Below, in pieces: positions 27,750 to 39,161 of a DNA stretch of 64,000 nucleotides; the first letter of the stretch is position 1, and the number at the start of each line of letters is the position of its first letter. A program made the position numbers and the translations under genes. This stretch comes from Pedobacter punctiformis (GTDB lineage: Bacteria > Bacteroidota > Bacteroidia > Sphingobacteriales > Sphingobacteriaceae): the NCBI RefSeq assembly GCF_027213715.1, contig NZ_JAPWGM010000004.1, forward strand, positions 248,001 through 312,000, read 5' to 3'. Under the pieces are notes generated by a model, which saw nothing but the letters and a program-made list of their open reading frames with translations, searched no databases and had not been told where the DNA came from.

Positions 27750-28982
27750 TTAAATTGTAATTTCTTCTGTTACCATCGGAACATGCCTTTTATTAAGTAA
27801 ATAATATCCGTAAGCACATAAAAATAAAAGCGCTGCCAAACCTCCCCAAAGCCAGTTGTAACCAAATTGCTTTGCAATATAAAAACCTGCCAGGGGGCCT
27901 ACAACCTGCGCAAAAGACCAGCTTAACGTGTAACTGGCCGCATATAATCCACGGTTGTGCTGATTACTTCTGCTAATTACTAATGTGTTAATAAAAGGCA
28001 GCGAAAACATTTCTCCTATGGTGAAAGTTATTATCGCCAGTATGGCAATGCCGAGATGAAAAATTAAAGGAATGCTTAAAAATATATAAGATGAACCAAA
28101 GAAAATGGCACCCACAATGATGAAAAAGATTGGCGGACGTTTTTTTTCAATCTTATTAATCATAATCATTTCAAACAATGCGATTAAGCCTCCATTAAGG
28201 CCAATAATAATACCGATGGCAAATTCGTTAATGTGCCATTGTTCTTTAAAAAATATAGGAACAACCCTAAACATTAAAAAAGCGCAGGTAATAAAAATTG
28301 TGGTCAATAATATAAATTGTACGTAGAAAATATCCTGCCAGGGCTTTGTAATAATCAATTTGCTTCTGTTTTCTTTTGCTTGTTTAATAAAGTCTTTAAC
28401 TTTTGGAAGCAATAATAAAATAGAGACGCCAACTAGAATACTAACCACACCTTCTACAATAAATAACAGTTGATAATTAATGGATGCAATTAAACCACCT
28501 AAAGTAATACCAGCAGAAAAACCCATGTTAACAGCCAAACGGTTAAGCGAATAGGAGCGTGTTGTAGTACCCTCTTTTGCATAGTTAGCAATCGCAGCAA
28601 AGTTTGCAGGTCTGAAAGCTTCTGAAAAGAAACTGATGACCACAGCTAAAACGCAAAGCGTAGAAAAATGGCTTATGGTAGAAAATAAAATAAACAGAAC
28701 GCCACTTATAACCGAAGATAGTATTTGAACAGGCCTGAAACCAATTACATCGGTTAATTTTCCACCGGCAGCTGAACCTAAAATAGAGCCTACACCAAAT
28801 AAAGCAATAATTAAGCCTGCATCCATTTCTGAGCGGTGCAAACTTTGCGTAACATAAAGGCCCATAAAAGGCACTGCCATACTTCCACAACGGTTAAGCA
28901 ACATTACAACACTTAAAAGCCACGTTTCGCGACTTAAACCACTAAAAGATTCCTTGTAAGTATTGAGAATGAGCTTGAACAT
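27750..28982 (-). CDS. MFS transporter, DHA1-like
   Basis: The 410 residues contain about twelve hydrophobic helices with a central cytoplasmic loop near residues 195-215 (KDFIKQAKENRSK). The helix 2-3 loop GSAAGGKLTDVIGFRP is the MFS motif A (G-x-x-x-D-x-x-G-x-R-type), and a GPLAGFYIAKQFG block near helix 11 is typical of drug:proton antiporters. It probably exports small hydrophobic compounds across the inner membrane. The substrate is unknown. It is a single minus-strand gene, divergent from the GH25 gene. Confidence 0.87.
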   Translation of the reverse strand: MFKLILNTYKESFSGLSRETWLLSVVMLLNRCGSMAVPFMGLYVTQSLHRSEMDAGLIIALFGVGSILGSAAGGKLTDVIGFRPVQILSSVISGVLFILFSTISHFSTLCVLAVVISFFSEAFRPANFAAIANYAKEGTTTRSYSLNRLAVNMGFSAGITLGGLIASINYQLLFIVEGVVSILVGVSILLLLPKVKDFIKQAKENRSKLIITKPWQDIFYVQFILLTTIFITCAFLMFRVVPIFFKEQWHINEFAIGIIIGLNGGLIALFEMIMINKIEKKRPPIFFIIVGAIFFGSSYIFLSIPLIFHLGIAILAIITFTIGEMFSLPFINTLVISRSNQHNRGLYAASYTLSWSFAQVVGPLAGFYIAKQFGYNWLWGGLAALLFLCAYGYYLLNKRHVPMVTEEITI

Positions 28983-29077
28983 TAGGCATTAGGTTTAGAT
29001 GGTAAATGTACTAAACAGTTTATTTTTTTTTAGTCATATGCAGGCTAAATTAAAATTTATTAGCAACTGATTTTGTT

Positions 29078-29085
29078 TATTTTTG
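29078..29085 (+). promoter_or_regulatory. -7 element four bases before the GH25 start
   Basis: TATTTTTG matches TAnnTTTG and ends only four bases before the ATG, so a transcript from it would be almost leaderless. No TTG -33 box is obvious. Confidence 0.4.
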
Positions 29086-29089
29086 TTAC

Positions 29090-29974
29090 ATGCCGGTAAG
29101 TAAACCTAAGGCTGCTGTAAGTAGAAAAACAACTGAAGCGATTAAGCCAAAACGTGTAGTAAGAAAGAAAAAAAAGAATGGCTTATCCACTAAATGGAAG
29201 GTTGCACTGGCAGGTTTATTACTGGTTTTACTTTCGCCACTTTATTACGGATATATTTTAAATGGCTTTGTAGCAACCTGGCGCTGGGTAAGAGATTGGG
29301 GCCAGGATCCAAACTACAGAACCTATAAAAGTTTTAACATCAAAATTCCTAAAAAATATGCTATTCATGGAATTGATGTTTCTTACTACCAGGGTAAAAT
29401 AAACTGGTCAAAAGTAAAATTGATGAAAGAGGATGAAGTGAGCATCAGATTTGCTTTTATAAAAGCAACAGAAGGTGTTTTATTGGTCGATCCTTATTTT
29501 CAACGCAATTGGAGAGAGGCCCCAAAAGTCGGAATTGTTTGTGGAGCATACCATTTTTTCAGGCCTAAAAGAGATGGCAAAACGCAGGCTAAATTCTTTT
29601 TGCAGGTTGTTGATATTGAAAAGGGCGATTTACCTCCTGTAGTTGATATAGAATCTCTTGATGGTATATCGCCACTTAAAATGCGTACAGAACTGATGGA
29701 TTTTTTAAACTATGTGGAACTAAAAACTAAAGTCCGCCCAATTATCTATACGGGCTTAACTTTTTACAAAGATTATCTGGAAGATCACTTTGATGGTTAT
29801 CCCTTATGGATTGCGCACTATTATCAGCCTAAATTAAATTTAGATAAAAGTAAATGGAACTTTTGGCAACATTCTGATAAAGCCAGAATAAATGGCATCG
29901 GGCATATTGTAGATTTTAATGCATTTAATGGGGATAGTTTAGCTTTCGAAAAAATGAAAATAGATAAGCTTTAG
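29090..29974 (+). CDS. GH25-family lysozyme, membrane-anchored
   Basis: The 294-residue protein has a basic Lys/Arg-rich N-terminus (KPKRVVRKKKKNG) followed by one helix (about 38-60), so it is probably an inner-membrane protein with a periplasmic enzyme domain. The GH25 domain starts YAIHGIDVSYYQG with D96, and the catalytic pair is D186-x-E188 in VVDIES. Other family blocks are FIKATEG, GAYHFFRP, IIYTG and WIAHY. It cleaves the N-acetylmuramic acid to N-acetylglucosamine bond of peptidoglycan and probably serves cell-wall remodelling; no phage genes surround it. Confidence 0.92.
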   Translation: MPVSKPKAAVSRKTTEAIKPKRVVRKKKKNGLSTKWKVALAGLLLVLLSPLYYGYILNGFVATWRWVRDWGQDPNYRTYKSFNIKIPKKYAIHGIDVSYYQGKINWSKVKLMKEDEVSIRFAFIKATEGVLLVDPYFQRNWREAPKVGIVCGAYHFFRPKRDGKTQAKFFLQVVDIEKGDLPPVVDIESLDGISPLKMRTELMDFLNYVELKTKVRPIIYTGLTFYKDYLEDHFDGYPLWIAHYYQPKLNLDKSKWNFWQHSDKARINGIGHIVDFNAFNGDSLAFEKMKIDKL

Positions 29975-30028
29975 CCGGTAGTTTTCAGTTCACCAGTTTA
30001 AACAACTAACCAACTATCAAAGCGAATC

Positions 30029-31126
30029 CTAGATTGTCCAGCTTTCACACGTCTCAAGGAAAAATTCATCAGCTTCGGCACCAATTCCGGGTTTATCAGG
30101 CACATCTAAAAAGTAACCATCATAAGTTAATCCACCTACCACAGGATCAACTAAATGGCCTAATAAACAGGTATCTAAATCAAAAAACTCCACATTAGGA
30201 CTTGCTAAAGCAAAATGCAAATTTGCACTTAAGGCAATACGACTTTCCAGCATGCTGCCAATCATACATTTTACACCTTTTTGCAAAGCTTCTTCATGGA
30301 TTTTCTGAGCTTCTAAAATTCCGCCAGATTTAGAGAATTTAATGTTTAAATAACTTGTAGACTGGCTATTAATTAATTTTCTTGCGTCATGGTGATTATA
30401 ACAACTTTCATCGGCCATTAATTTGATCGGGGAGTTGACGTTTAATTCGGGCAAACGATCATCATACCAGGTTCGCATAGGTTGCTCGCAAAACTCTATA
30501 TTGTACTTTTCCAGCTCAGTTAAAGCAAATAAAGCATCATCAAAACTCCAGCCCTGATTAGCATCTAAACGTAAAATCATATCATCCCCAACAGCTGTCC
30601 TGATTTGTTTAACCCGTTCAATATCATCATGAATTTTCTTTCCCAATTTGATTTTAATAATCCTGCAACCCTGACTCTGATATTTTAAAGCCGTTTTAGC
30701 CATTCCCTCAGGTGTATCAATACCAATCGTCATGTCGGTTTCTATGGTGCGTTTTTGTCCACCTAAAAACTTATATAAGGGCAAATCTGCGTGTTTAGCA
30801 GCAATATCAAATAAAGCCATATCAAAAGCACTTTTTATGGTGCTGTTATGATCCGCATAACCCAATAAATCATTCATCCTTTCAGGAATATCCAAGGGAT
30901 CTTTTCCTATCCAAATTTGAGCAAAATCTTTGGCCATGGCCAAACAAGTATCCTGTGTTTCACCAACAATCATTGGAAAAGCAGAACATTCGCCGATACC
31001 GTGTATTCCCGAATCGGTATAAACCCTGATCAATACATTTTGAGCAAAGTGCATGGTGCCTGTTGCAATAACAAAAGGTTCCATCGGAATGCTAAAGCGA
31101 TATATTTCGGTATGTGTGATTTTCAT
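30029..31126 (-). CDS. Dipeptide (L-Ala-D/L-Glu type) epimerase
   Basis: The 365 residues belong to the enolase superfamily, muconate-lactonizing subgroup. The catalytic KxK motif is IIKIKLGKK (about residue 158). Metal ligands are LRLDANQGW, EFCEQPM and MADESC, and the second lysine is in LNIKFSKSGG. The C-terminal FFDLDTCLLG is the DxD signature that binds the dipeptide amino end in Ala-Glu epimerases. The usual role is recycling of murein peptides after removal of the terminal residues. Its neighbours, a GH25 lysozyme and a YyaL-type gene, are on the opposite strand. Confidence 0.9.
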   Translation of the reverse strand: MKITHTEIYRFSIPMEPFVIATGTMHFAQNVLIRVYTDSGIHGIGECSAFPMIVGETQDTCLAMAKDFAQIWIGKDPLDIPERMNDLLGYADHNSTIKSAFDMALFDIAAKHADLPLYKFLGGQKRTIETDMTIGIDTPEGMAKTALKYQSQGCRIIKIKLGKKIHDDIERVKQIRTAVGDDMILRLDANQGWSFDDALFALTELEKYNIEFCEQPMRTWYDDRLPELNVNSPIKLMADESCYNHHDARKLINSQSTSYLNIKFSKSGGILEAQKIHEEALQKGVKCMIGSMLESRIALSANLHFALASPNVEFFDLDTCLLGHLVDPVVGGLTYDGYFLDVPDKPGIGAEADEFFLETCESWTI

Positions 31127-31242
31127 TTTTTAGATTTTGGATATAAAACTAAAGGTATAATGTTCCGGCATGAAATTAGAAATTTCTGTCAACTTTATCA
31201 AAAAACCTATGCCTTACCATGTAAACCCTTTACCTTTACCGT

Positions 31243-33255
31243 ATGGAAAATCAACCTAATCATTTAATCAAGGCCTCATCACCCTATCTTTTACAACATG
31301 CATATAATCCGGTTAACTGGTATGAGTGGGGTAGCGAAGCTTTAGAGAAAGCCAAAGAGGAGAATAAATTGATTTTAGTGAGTATTGGTTATTCTGCCTG
31401 TCATTGGTGTCATGTAATGGAACGCGAAAGTTTTGAAAACCATGAAGTGGCCGAGGTAATGAACCAGCATTTTGTTTGTATAAAAGTAGACCGGGAAGAA
31501 CGGCCGGATATTGATCAGATTTATATGTATGCCATACAATTAATGACTGGGAGTGGTGGTTGGCCATTAAATTGTATTTGTTTGCCTGATCAGCGCCCGA
31601 TTTATGGAGGTACTTATTTTCGTAAAAACGACTGGATTAATATTTTAGAAAATATTGCTGCACTTTGGGCAAATGAACCAGACAAAGCAACCCAGTATGC
31701 TGAGCGATTAACCTCAGGTATTCGCGATAGTGAAAAAATTATTCCTGCAGTAAGAACCGAAGACTATACAAATGCAGATTTAACCGAAATCGTTAATCCC
31801 TGGAAACACCATTTTGACATTAGCTTTGGGGGCTATAACCGGGCACCTAAATTCCCTTTACCCAATAACTGGGTTTTCTTATTGAGGTATAGTTTTCTGA
31901 AAGATGACGAATCTGTTTTTACAGCAACCTGTAATACACTCGAGGCCATGAGCCGTGGTGGAATTTACGATCAGATAGGCGGTGGTTTTGCACGTTATTC
32001 TGTTGATGATCAATGGCATGTGCCGCATTTTGAGAAAATGCTTTATGATAATGCGCAGCTAATTAGTTTGTATGCGGAAGCGTATCAATGTACAAAATTC
32101 GATTCGTTTAAACAAACTGCAATAGAATGTATTGATTGGGTGTTTAATGAAATGACATCTGCCGAAGGGTTGTTTTATTCTGCGCTGGATGCAGACAGCG
32201 AAGGTGTGGAGGGTAAATTTTATACCTGGGATAAAGCAGAATTTGATCAGGTTTTAGGAACGGATGCGGCTTTAATTGGTGATTATTATAATGTTACCGA
32301 GGAAGGAAACTGGGAAGAGGAGCAAACCAATATTTTACGCAAAACCGTTAACGATGATGACTTAATCGCTAAATATGGAATCGAAGCAGGAGATCTTTTC
32401 GATAAAGTGAAAACATCAAATGCAAAATTGCTGGCGGTTAGAAATAAGAGAGTAAGACCGGGATTAGACGATAAATGTTTAACCGCGTGGAATGCTATGA
32501 TGATTAAGGCACTAGCCGATGCTGCCCAGGTGTTAAACCATAATTTGTATTATGAAAAGGCTTCAACTGCTGCCCGGTTTATTTTAAAGCATTTAAAAAC
32601 GGATAACGGAGGTTTGTACCGTAATTATAAAAATGGAAAAGCTTCTATCACTGCGTTTTTAGATGATTATGCTTTTTTAATTGAAGCATTTATTGCCCTG
32701 TACGAATGCGACTTTGACGAAAACTGGTTAACGGAGGCAAAGAAATTAACAGATGATGTGCTGGCCAATTTTTCTGATGAAGAATCGCCAATGTTTTTTT
32801 ATACCTCTGCTACTGCTGAAGATTTAATTGCCCGTAAGCACGAAGTGATGGATAATGTTATTCCGGCTTCAAACTCGGTTATGGCTCAAAATTTAAAAAA
32901 ACTGGGCTTATTGTTTGATGAAGAAATTTACAGTAAAAAGGCTTCTGAAATGCTTGCAGCTGTACAGGCTAAGATAAAAACTTATGGTTCGGCTTATTCT
33001 AACTGGGCCATTCAATTGCTTAATGAAGTATATGGAATAAATGAAATTGCCATAACTGGCTTAGAAGCTGATGTGATTAAATTAGAATTAAGCGGGCATT
33101 ATATTCCAAACAAAATTACATTAGGCGGAACAAAAAGTAACCTGCCGCTGTTAAAAGGTAAGCAAAGCAATGAAACAAAAGTTTATATTTGCCGAAATAA
33201 AGTATGCCAGTTACCGGTTAACACTGTTGAGGACGCATTAGAGTATTTACAATAA
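31243..33255 (+). CDS. YyaL/SSP411-type thioredoxin-fold and six-hairpin protein (DUF255)
   Basis: The 670-residue protein begins with a thioredoxin-like domain containing C53-x-x-C56 ([14 protein letters not shown]) and [10 protein letters not shown], then GSGGWPLN and GGTYF blocks characteristic of DUF255. The rest is a helical (alpha/alpha) barrel with [44 protein letters not shown] and [11 protein letters not shown]. Members are widespread but their reaction is not established; a redox or sugar-epimerase-like role is only suggested by fold. It precedes the FKBP gene by 10 bp and is probably co-transcribed. Confidence 0.92.
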   Translation: MENQPNHLIKASSPYLLQHAYNPVNWYEWGSEALEKAKEENKLILVSIGYSACHWCHVMERESFENHEVAEVMNQHFVCIKVDREERPDIDQIYMYAIQLMTGSGGWPLNCICLPDQRPIYGGTYFRKNDWINILENIAALWANEPDKATQYAERLTSGIRDSEKIIPAVRTEDYTNADLTEIVNPWKHHFDISFGGYNRAPKFPLPNNWVFLLRYSFLKDDESVFTATCNTLEAMSRGGIYDQIGGGFARYSVDDQWHVPHFEKMLYDNAQLISLYAEAYQCTKFDSFKQTAIECIDWVFNEMTSAEGLFYSALDADSEGVEGKFYTWDKAEFDQVLGTDAALIGDYYNVTEEGNWEEEQTNILRKTVNDDDLIAKYGIEAGDLFDKVKTSNAKLLAVRNKRVRPGLDDKCLTAWNAMMIKALADAAQVLNHNLYYEKASTAARFILKHLKTDNGGLYRNYKNGKASITAFLDDYAFLIEAFIALYECDFDENWLTEAKKLTDDVLANFSDEESPMFFYTSATAEDLIARKHEVMDNVIPASNSVMAQNLKKLGLLFDEEIYSKKASEMLAAVQAKIKTYGSAYSNWAIQLLNEVYGINEIAITGLEADVIKLELSGHYIPNKITLGGTKSNLPLLKGKQSNETKVYICRNKVCQLPVNTVEDALEYLQ

Positions 33256-33265
33256 ATTAATTTAA

Positions 33266-33772
33266 ATGAATATTTCACCAAACTCTGTAGTAGCGTTAAC
33301 TTACGAATTGCATACTACTAACGAAGAAGGACAACAAGTTTTTGTTGAAAAAGCTGATGAGCAAAATCCTTTAGTATTTTTATATGGCGTAGGCATGATG
33401 TTGCCTAAATTTGAAGAGCATTTAACCGGTTTAAAAACCGGTGATGAATATAGCTTTGAATTATCAGCTGCAGATGGTTACGGAGAAATTGATCCGGGTG
33501 CTTTTGCAGATTTGCCTAAAGCAATGTTTACCGAAGCTGGTGGCGAATTGCCAAGTGTTGGTGATGTAATTCCTTTACAGGATAACAATGGTAACCAATT
33601 TAGAGCCGGTGTAACTGCTGTACATGATGAAACCATCTCTGTAGATTTAAACCACCCAATGGCTGGTAAAAATTTATTATTTAGCGGAGCAATTTTAAAT
33701 GTTCGTGAAGCAACTCAGGATGAACTGGCACATGGCCACGCACACGGTGCAGATGGACATTCAGGTCATTAA
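33266..33772 (+). CDS. SlyD-like FKBP-type peptidyl-prolyl isomerase
   Basis: The 168 residues start with an FKBP core (VVALTYELHT, FLYGVGMMLPKFEEHLTG) with an inserted-in-flap domain (about 70-130, including ADGYGEIDPGAF), then DLNHPMAGKNLLFSGAILNV, the defining SlyD C-strand. The tail HGHAHGADGHSGH is His-rich and likely binds nickel or zinc. Function: proline isomerisation and chaperoning in the cytoplasm. The gene follows the YyaL-type gene closely and ends at a strong hairpin. Confidence 0.93.
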   Translation: MNISPNSVVALTYELHTTNEEGQQVFVEKADEQNPLVFLYGVGMMLPKFEEHLTGLKTGDEYSFELSAADGYGEIDPGAFADLPKAMFTEAGGELPSVGDVIPLQDNNGNQFRAGVTAVHDETISVDLNHPMAGKNLLFSGAILNVREATQDELAHGHAHGADGHSGH

Positions 33773-33793
33773 GACATAAATGAGATTAACAAA

Positions 33794-33823
33794 AAAGGCT
33801 TCAAATCATTTTGAAGCCTTTCT
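33794..33823. terminator. Terminator between convergent FKBP and CxxC-protein genes
   Basis: AAAGGCTTCAAA and TTTGAAGCCTTT pair around TCAT, with A and T runs on both sides, so it can work in both directions. Confidence 0.88.
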
Positions 33824-33848
33824 TATTTGATATAATTTTAAGTGATTC

Positions 33849-34286
33849 TTATAATTGTTTAGATGCAATTAGTGCAATTGGTGGATTATCCATTGCATTG
33901 CCTTTATTTAATTTTAAAACGCCTTTAACACTTATGGGTTGGTAAGTAAATTTTACGGGCTCAGTCATTTCGACTAAAACCATAATCGGAACACCGTTTT
34001 TACCACAAAAAAAGCATTGATTAATCGGTAGGGTAGAAAGCATAAACTTCGTTTGTTTCATTCCATCTTTAATAGGCACAATGTAGCCGGTAAGATCAAA
34101 CTGTTTATTCTCGTATTTTTTAATGTTTGCATTGTAAATGGCATACATTTCAGTGGGTTTGATGGTTTTAAATTCTACGCCACCAATCACATCCCAGTTT
34201 GCTGATTCCATTTGATCGCTCGGATCGTGTTGCGCTTTGGCAGTAAAACCTAAAAGGACTAAAAATATAAAAGCAATTCTTATCAT
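33849..34286 (-). CDS. Secreted CxxC protein, DUF3299-like
   Basis: The start at 34286 gives MIRIAFIFLVLLGFTAKAQ, a clear signal peptide; an upstream in-frame start adds eleven residues that spoil it. The mature part is about 127 residues, mostly beta, with NKQFDLTGYIVPI, TLPINQCFFCGKNG and VKGVLKLNKGN. The layout (OB-fold-like strands around a Cys pair) resembles DUF3299 domain proteins. I cannot assign a function. The CxxC could bind metal or be redox-active in the periplasm. Confidence 0.72.
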   Translation of the reverse strand: MIRIAFIFLVLLGFTAKAQHDPSDQMESANWDVIGGVEFKTIKPTEMYAIYNANIKKYENKQFDLTGYIVPIKDGMKQTKFMLSTLPINQCFFCGKNGVPIMVLVEMTEPVKFTYQPISVKGVLKLNKGNAMDNPPIALIASKQL

Positions 34287-34387
34287 AATTGTATTTAACG
34301 GGTCGTTTTCCAGATACAAATATAAAAAAGCAGAGACTTTTGACGCGTAATTTATTTGCTACCCTTAATATTTTATAAAAAGCAGGG

Positions 34388-35665
34388 TTAAAAATCAATT
34401 TTTAGCCTCAAACCACCGTTGGTTAAGTTTAAATTATCTTTAGAGAAATTTTTCATCGGTAGCCTTAAAAAAGGTTCGACCGCAATATTTTTCTTAGCCG
34501 ATATTTTTTGTTTATACCCTAATGAAAAATTATAGAAACCTAAATATTTTTCAGGAGCGGTTACAGATTCAGATTGGGGTTCGGAAACCCGTTCGGAAAC
34601 CACCAGCATTTTTTGCTCCGAAAAGCCCATTGCATTCACAACCGTGGTGTTTTGCGCCTGGGTAACTACATAATTGTTTTGCTGTTTATTATTTAATATC
34701 GCTAAAGCAGAAATACCAACGCCAGTATAAAATTTATCACTGATTTTGTATTTCAATTCCAATGGAATGTTTATTCCACGAACACTGGCATCAATCGATT
34801 GTAAACTTCTGCTGCTATTATCTGTACTTGCAAATAGATTTGAGGCAGGCGCATCCGCTACACCCATATTCCTTTTATTTTGTACAGGATCACTGGTCGA
34901 ACTTAAAGCCGCATAAGAAATTCCCGAACTAAGAGATAATTTATCTGCCAAACTGTAAGAGAGTGAAAAACCATAGTTCATATTTACCTTATTGTCATTT
35001 CCCATTGCCGGTGCAATATAAACGCCGGGCTGCCATTTGTTTTCTTCTTTACTCAGTTTCGTTTTTCCTTTTTGCTGTGCAAGGAAAGTATCTTTTGCTA
35101 ATAATTCTTCGAAACTATTTTTTACAGGTGTTTTTTTCTTTTCTGTTATAATTTCAAAGTTACGTTGTTTTTGTGCGTTTAATATTGAAACACTAACTAA
35201 ACGGTTTTCTAGTTGATTTGGATTTAAAACGGCTAATTCATGGTTGCTTTCCGGTACAGCCGTATTTTCTATCAGCGGAGTAACCTGAGCTGACTGACTA
35301 TTTGTTTCTGTATTTTTTGGCTGATTTGATAAAGTGTTTTTTAAAGCAATATTATTTTCGGAAGGATTATTTTCCGTATCCATTGTAGCAACTGTAGCCT
35401 GACCGGAAACAGGGGCAGCAGGTTTTACTTTTTCTATTACTGGTTTTGATACCACAACAGGATTTATTTTTTCTGTTTTGTATAAAGATAAAAACAGGCC
35501 GCCAAAAACTAAAATTAGGGCAGCAGCAGACCATAGAGGCCAATAAATGAAACCTCTTTTCTTGCCCTTTTCCTGGACAGAAAATCGCTCCCAAGCCCCA
35601 GGAGAATAAGATTCTTCATGGTTATTGAGTTGCGTTTTGATATGATCAATTAACTCTTTATCCAT
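34388..35665 (-). CDS. Envelope-spanning barrel protein, candidate anti-sigma factor
   Basis: The 425 residues have an unusual layout. Residues 1-40 are a soluble head (MDKELIDHIKTQLNNHEES, then SPGAWERF), followed by one helix (about 42-62, WPLWSAAALILVFGGLFLSL), a low-complexity Ser/Asn/Gln/Pro linker (about 65-200), and a region of about eight amphipathic strands (NYGFSLSYSLADKLSLSSGI, NIPLELKYKISDKFYTGVGI, FYNFSLGYKQKI) that ends in Phe (LRLKIDF). The head resembles anti-sigma inner parts, and the gene overlaps the upstream ECF sigma gene by 16 bp. I infer that it restrains that sigma factor; no FecR or zinc anti-sigma motif is present. Confidence 0.75.
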   Translation of the reverse strand: MDKELIDHIKTQLNNHEESYSPGAWERFSVQEKGKKRGFIYWPLWSAAALILVFGGLFLSLYKTEKINPVVVSKPVIEKVKPAAPVSGQATVATMDTENNPSENNIALKNTLSNQPKNTETNSQSAQVTPLIENTAVPESNHELAVLNPNQLENRLVSVSILNAQKQRNFEIITEKKKTPVKNSFEELLAKDTFLAQQKGKTKLSKEENKWQPGVYIAPAMGNDNKVNMNYGFSLSYSLADKLSLSSGISYAALSSTSDPVQNKRNMGVADAPASNLFASTDNSSRSLQSIDASVRGINIPLELKYKISDKFYTGVGISALAILNNKQQNNYVVTQAQNTTVVNAMGFSEQKMLVVSERVSEPQSESVTAPEKYLGFYNFSLGYKQKISAKKNIAVEPFLRLPMKNFSKDNLNLTNGGLRLKIDF

Positions 35666-36243
35666 TTTTTTTTATATGAATTAACCAAAGTGTTTTGGTA
35701 AAGGGTACGTAATTTGTTTTTTGCTCTGGTAAGGTAAACCCGACTAGAGTTTTCAGGAATGGTTAATAATTTTGAAATTTCGTCGTGGGCAAAACCCTCA
35801 ATTTCATATAAATTAAAAACCAGGCGCTGTGTATCCGGTAAATGATTTAATAAGTTTAAAATATCGTTAACATGGAGATCTGAAGCGATAGAAACCTGCG
35901 TTACGGGATGCTCATCTTCTCCAAGGTCATCCACATAAAATTGAACTTTATTGCTCCTTAATTTATCAATCGCTGTTCGCGATGCAATCTGAGCAATCCA
36001 GCCTTTAAAGGTTTTTTGTAATTCCTCAGGTCGTTTAGGTGCTTTGAAGTTATTTACATTTTTAAAAATCTTTATAAAGCTATCATTTACAAGTTCTTCG
36101 CTATCCGAAATGTTTTTGGTGTACCTTAAAATAATACCCATTAAGTAGCCATAAAATGATTTATACATCATTTCTTTACAGCTGTTATCGTTTTTTATAC
36201 AGCCTTTTAATATTTCCTCAAAACTGAGTATTTTTTTGATCAC
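35650..36243 (-). CDS. ECF-type RNA polymerase sigma factor
   Basis: The 197-residue sigma factor has region 2 (YGYLMGIILRYTKNISDSEE, VNDSFIKIFKN, FKGWIAQIASRTAIDKLR) and region 4 (LPDTQRLVFNLYEIEGFAH, then EISKLLTIPENSSRVYLTRA). The first codon is GTG at 36243; no in-frame ATG occurs before residue 26. It directs RNA polymerase to envelope-related promoters by family analogy. Its stop lies inside the coding region of the barrel protein, indicating coupled expression of a sigma/partner pair. Confidence 0.9.
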   Translation of the reverse strand: MIKKILSFEEILKGCIKNDNSCKEMMYKSFYGYLMGIILRYTKNISDSEELVNDSFIKIFKNVNNFKAPKRPEELQKTFKGWIAQIASRTAIDKLRSNKVQFYVDDLGEDEHPVTQVSIASDLHVNDILNLLNHLPDTQRLVFNLYEIEGFAHDEISKLLTIPENSSRVYLTRAKNKLRTLYQNTLVNSYKKKWIKS

Positions 36244-36380
36244 CCCCGGCGATTGTTTATTAAAAAGGTTTGATTTTAATTAAGAGCAGTCAATTTGACC
36301 CGTTGTAATGCAAAATTAAGGAAAATAACACCATCCGCAATTCTGGATGCAATTGGGATGATGTTAAATTCCAGGTAGAA

Positions 36381-37091
36381 TTAGTTATTAGACATTACTT
36401 TAAGACCAAATTTGGTGCTGTCTGTTTTACTTTTTAATCCTTTAGCCCAAATGGTGTAAATTTTTCCTTTTTCAATTTTAACTGCCTCAAGCGTTGTTTT
36501 TGCACCAGGATTAGCACTTTCTTTTACTTCGAAAGTATAGTTATCAGAAGGGGCTACAGCAACAAAACTGGTAAATTCTTTATAAGCTTTAGTTGCAAAT
36601 AATGCTGGCTGACCTTGAATTGCCAAGTCTAATGCAGGGGCGTCAGGACTTAAATTTACAAAGCGGATCTTAGCTTTATCTGTTTCGGGTGCCGTTAAAT
36701 CATCTTCTAATACCAATATGCTGTTCTTTTTTAAGGTATCAATTACAAAAATGGAGTAAAATTTACCCGATTTGAAAGTTGCTGTAGTTGTTGTAAGGTA
36801 TTTTAAAGAGTCTTTTTTAGTTACTCCAATTAATCTTGAGCCCGGATAAGCAGCAAAATAACCCATATCATTTGTATAGGTAAAGATTTTATTATTTACC
36901 CTGCTGTTATCTACTATAAAATCTAAAGCACCTGCACCAGGCGAGGCATGTACGAAACCTATTCCTGCAGCTTCAATCGGATCGCTATTATTCCAGTCTT
37001 TTTTACAAGAAGAAAAAAATAAAGTAACAGCAAATAGAGAGAAGATAATTTTTGATGTAATACCAAAGTAGTTGTTAAGATTAGTTTTCAT
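36381..37091 (-). CDS. DUF4397-domain lipoprotein
   Basis: The 236 residues begin with a lipoprotein signal (SLFAVTLFFSSCKKD). Two related repeats follow, each with a GFVHASPGAGALDF or IRFVNLSPDAPALDL opening strand and ending in a KFYSIFVID / KIYTIWAKG strand, the pattern of DUF4397. It is expected to be anchored to the outer membrane facing the periplasm or surface; function unknown. It lies just upstream (minus strand) of the ECF sigma gene with a 137-bp gap, so it could be a target or partner of that system, but this is not shown. Confidence 0.85.
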   Translation of the reverse strand: MKTNLNNYFGITSKIIFSLFAVTLFFSSCKKDWNNSDPIEAAGIGFVHASPGAGALDFIVDNSRVNNKIFTYTNDMGYFAAYPGSRLIGVTKKDSLKYLTTTTATFKSGKFYSIFVIDTLKKNSILVLEDDLTAPETDKAKIRFVNLSPDAPALDLAIQGQPALFATKAYKEFTSFVAVAPSDNYTFEVKESANPGAKTTLEAVKIEKGKIYTIWAKGLKSKTDSTKFGLKVMSNN

Positions 37092-37206
37092 GTAGTTAAA
37101 TCAATTTTATAAATAAATTGGTTAATGGCCATTAACACTTTCTCTTAAAACGAGGCCAGTTATGAAAACGCTACAATGGGTTTGAATTTTTTTATGATTA
37201 CATAAA

Positions 37207-37240
37207 AAAAGCGTTTTGATGACAGATCAAAACGCTTTTA
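37207..37240 (-). terminator. Intrinsic terminator of the ABC-F gene
   Basis: AAAGCGTTTTGAT and ATCAAAACGCTTT pair around GACAG, with a T-run on the minus strand after the stem. It lies 18 bp beyond the ABC-F stop codon. Confidence 0.88.
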
Positions 37241-37257
37241 AAATATTCAGGTTTAAA

Positions 37258-38982
<1,725 letters not shown>

Positions 38983-39018
38983 TTAAGAAATCGCGAGATG
39001 ATTTCACAAACTTTGTTT

Positions 39019-39100
39019 CTAAACCCGATCGTAGTGGATGTCCCGGTTTTACCATCGGGACAGAAGCGGGAGCGGGGTTCCTTGGAGCTAAAAGCTACTG
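39019..39100. repeat. Interspersed GC-rich repeat, left inverted arm
   Basis: CTAAACCCGATCGTAGTGG, then TCCCG...CGGGA (39041-39060) and GAAGCGGGAGCGGGG is similar to the reverse complement of the right arm at 39162-39254. The pair points inward like the ends of a small palindromic element. The right-hand limit of this arm is uncertain. Confidence 0.6.
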
Positions 39101-39161
39101 TTCATTCGTTTCCTGATCGTTTATCAAATTTATGCTTGAAAATGTAAATATTGCTGTTTGT

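Noticed and set aside
29181..29195. TTATCCACT resembling a DnaA box
   Set aside because: It is a single near-match within the GH25 coding sequence with no cluster or origin-like context.
30029..33255. A murein-recycling operon of epimerase and YyaL-type protein
   Set aside because: The two genes are divergent with separate starts and the YyaL-type role is unproven, so no operon can be claimed.
36244..36380. Possible small RNA or attenuator between the sigma and DUF4397 genes
   Set aside because: The gap shows no hairpin with a T-run and no repeated motif.
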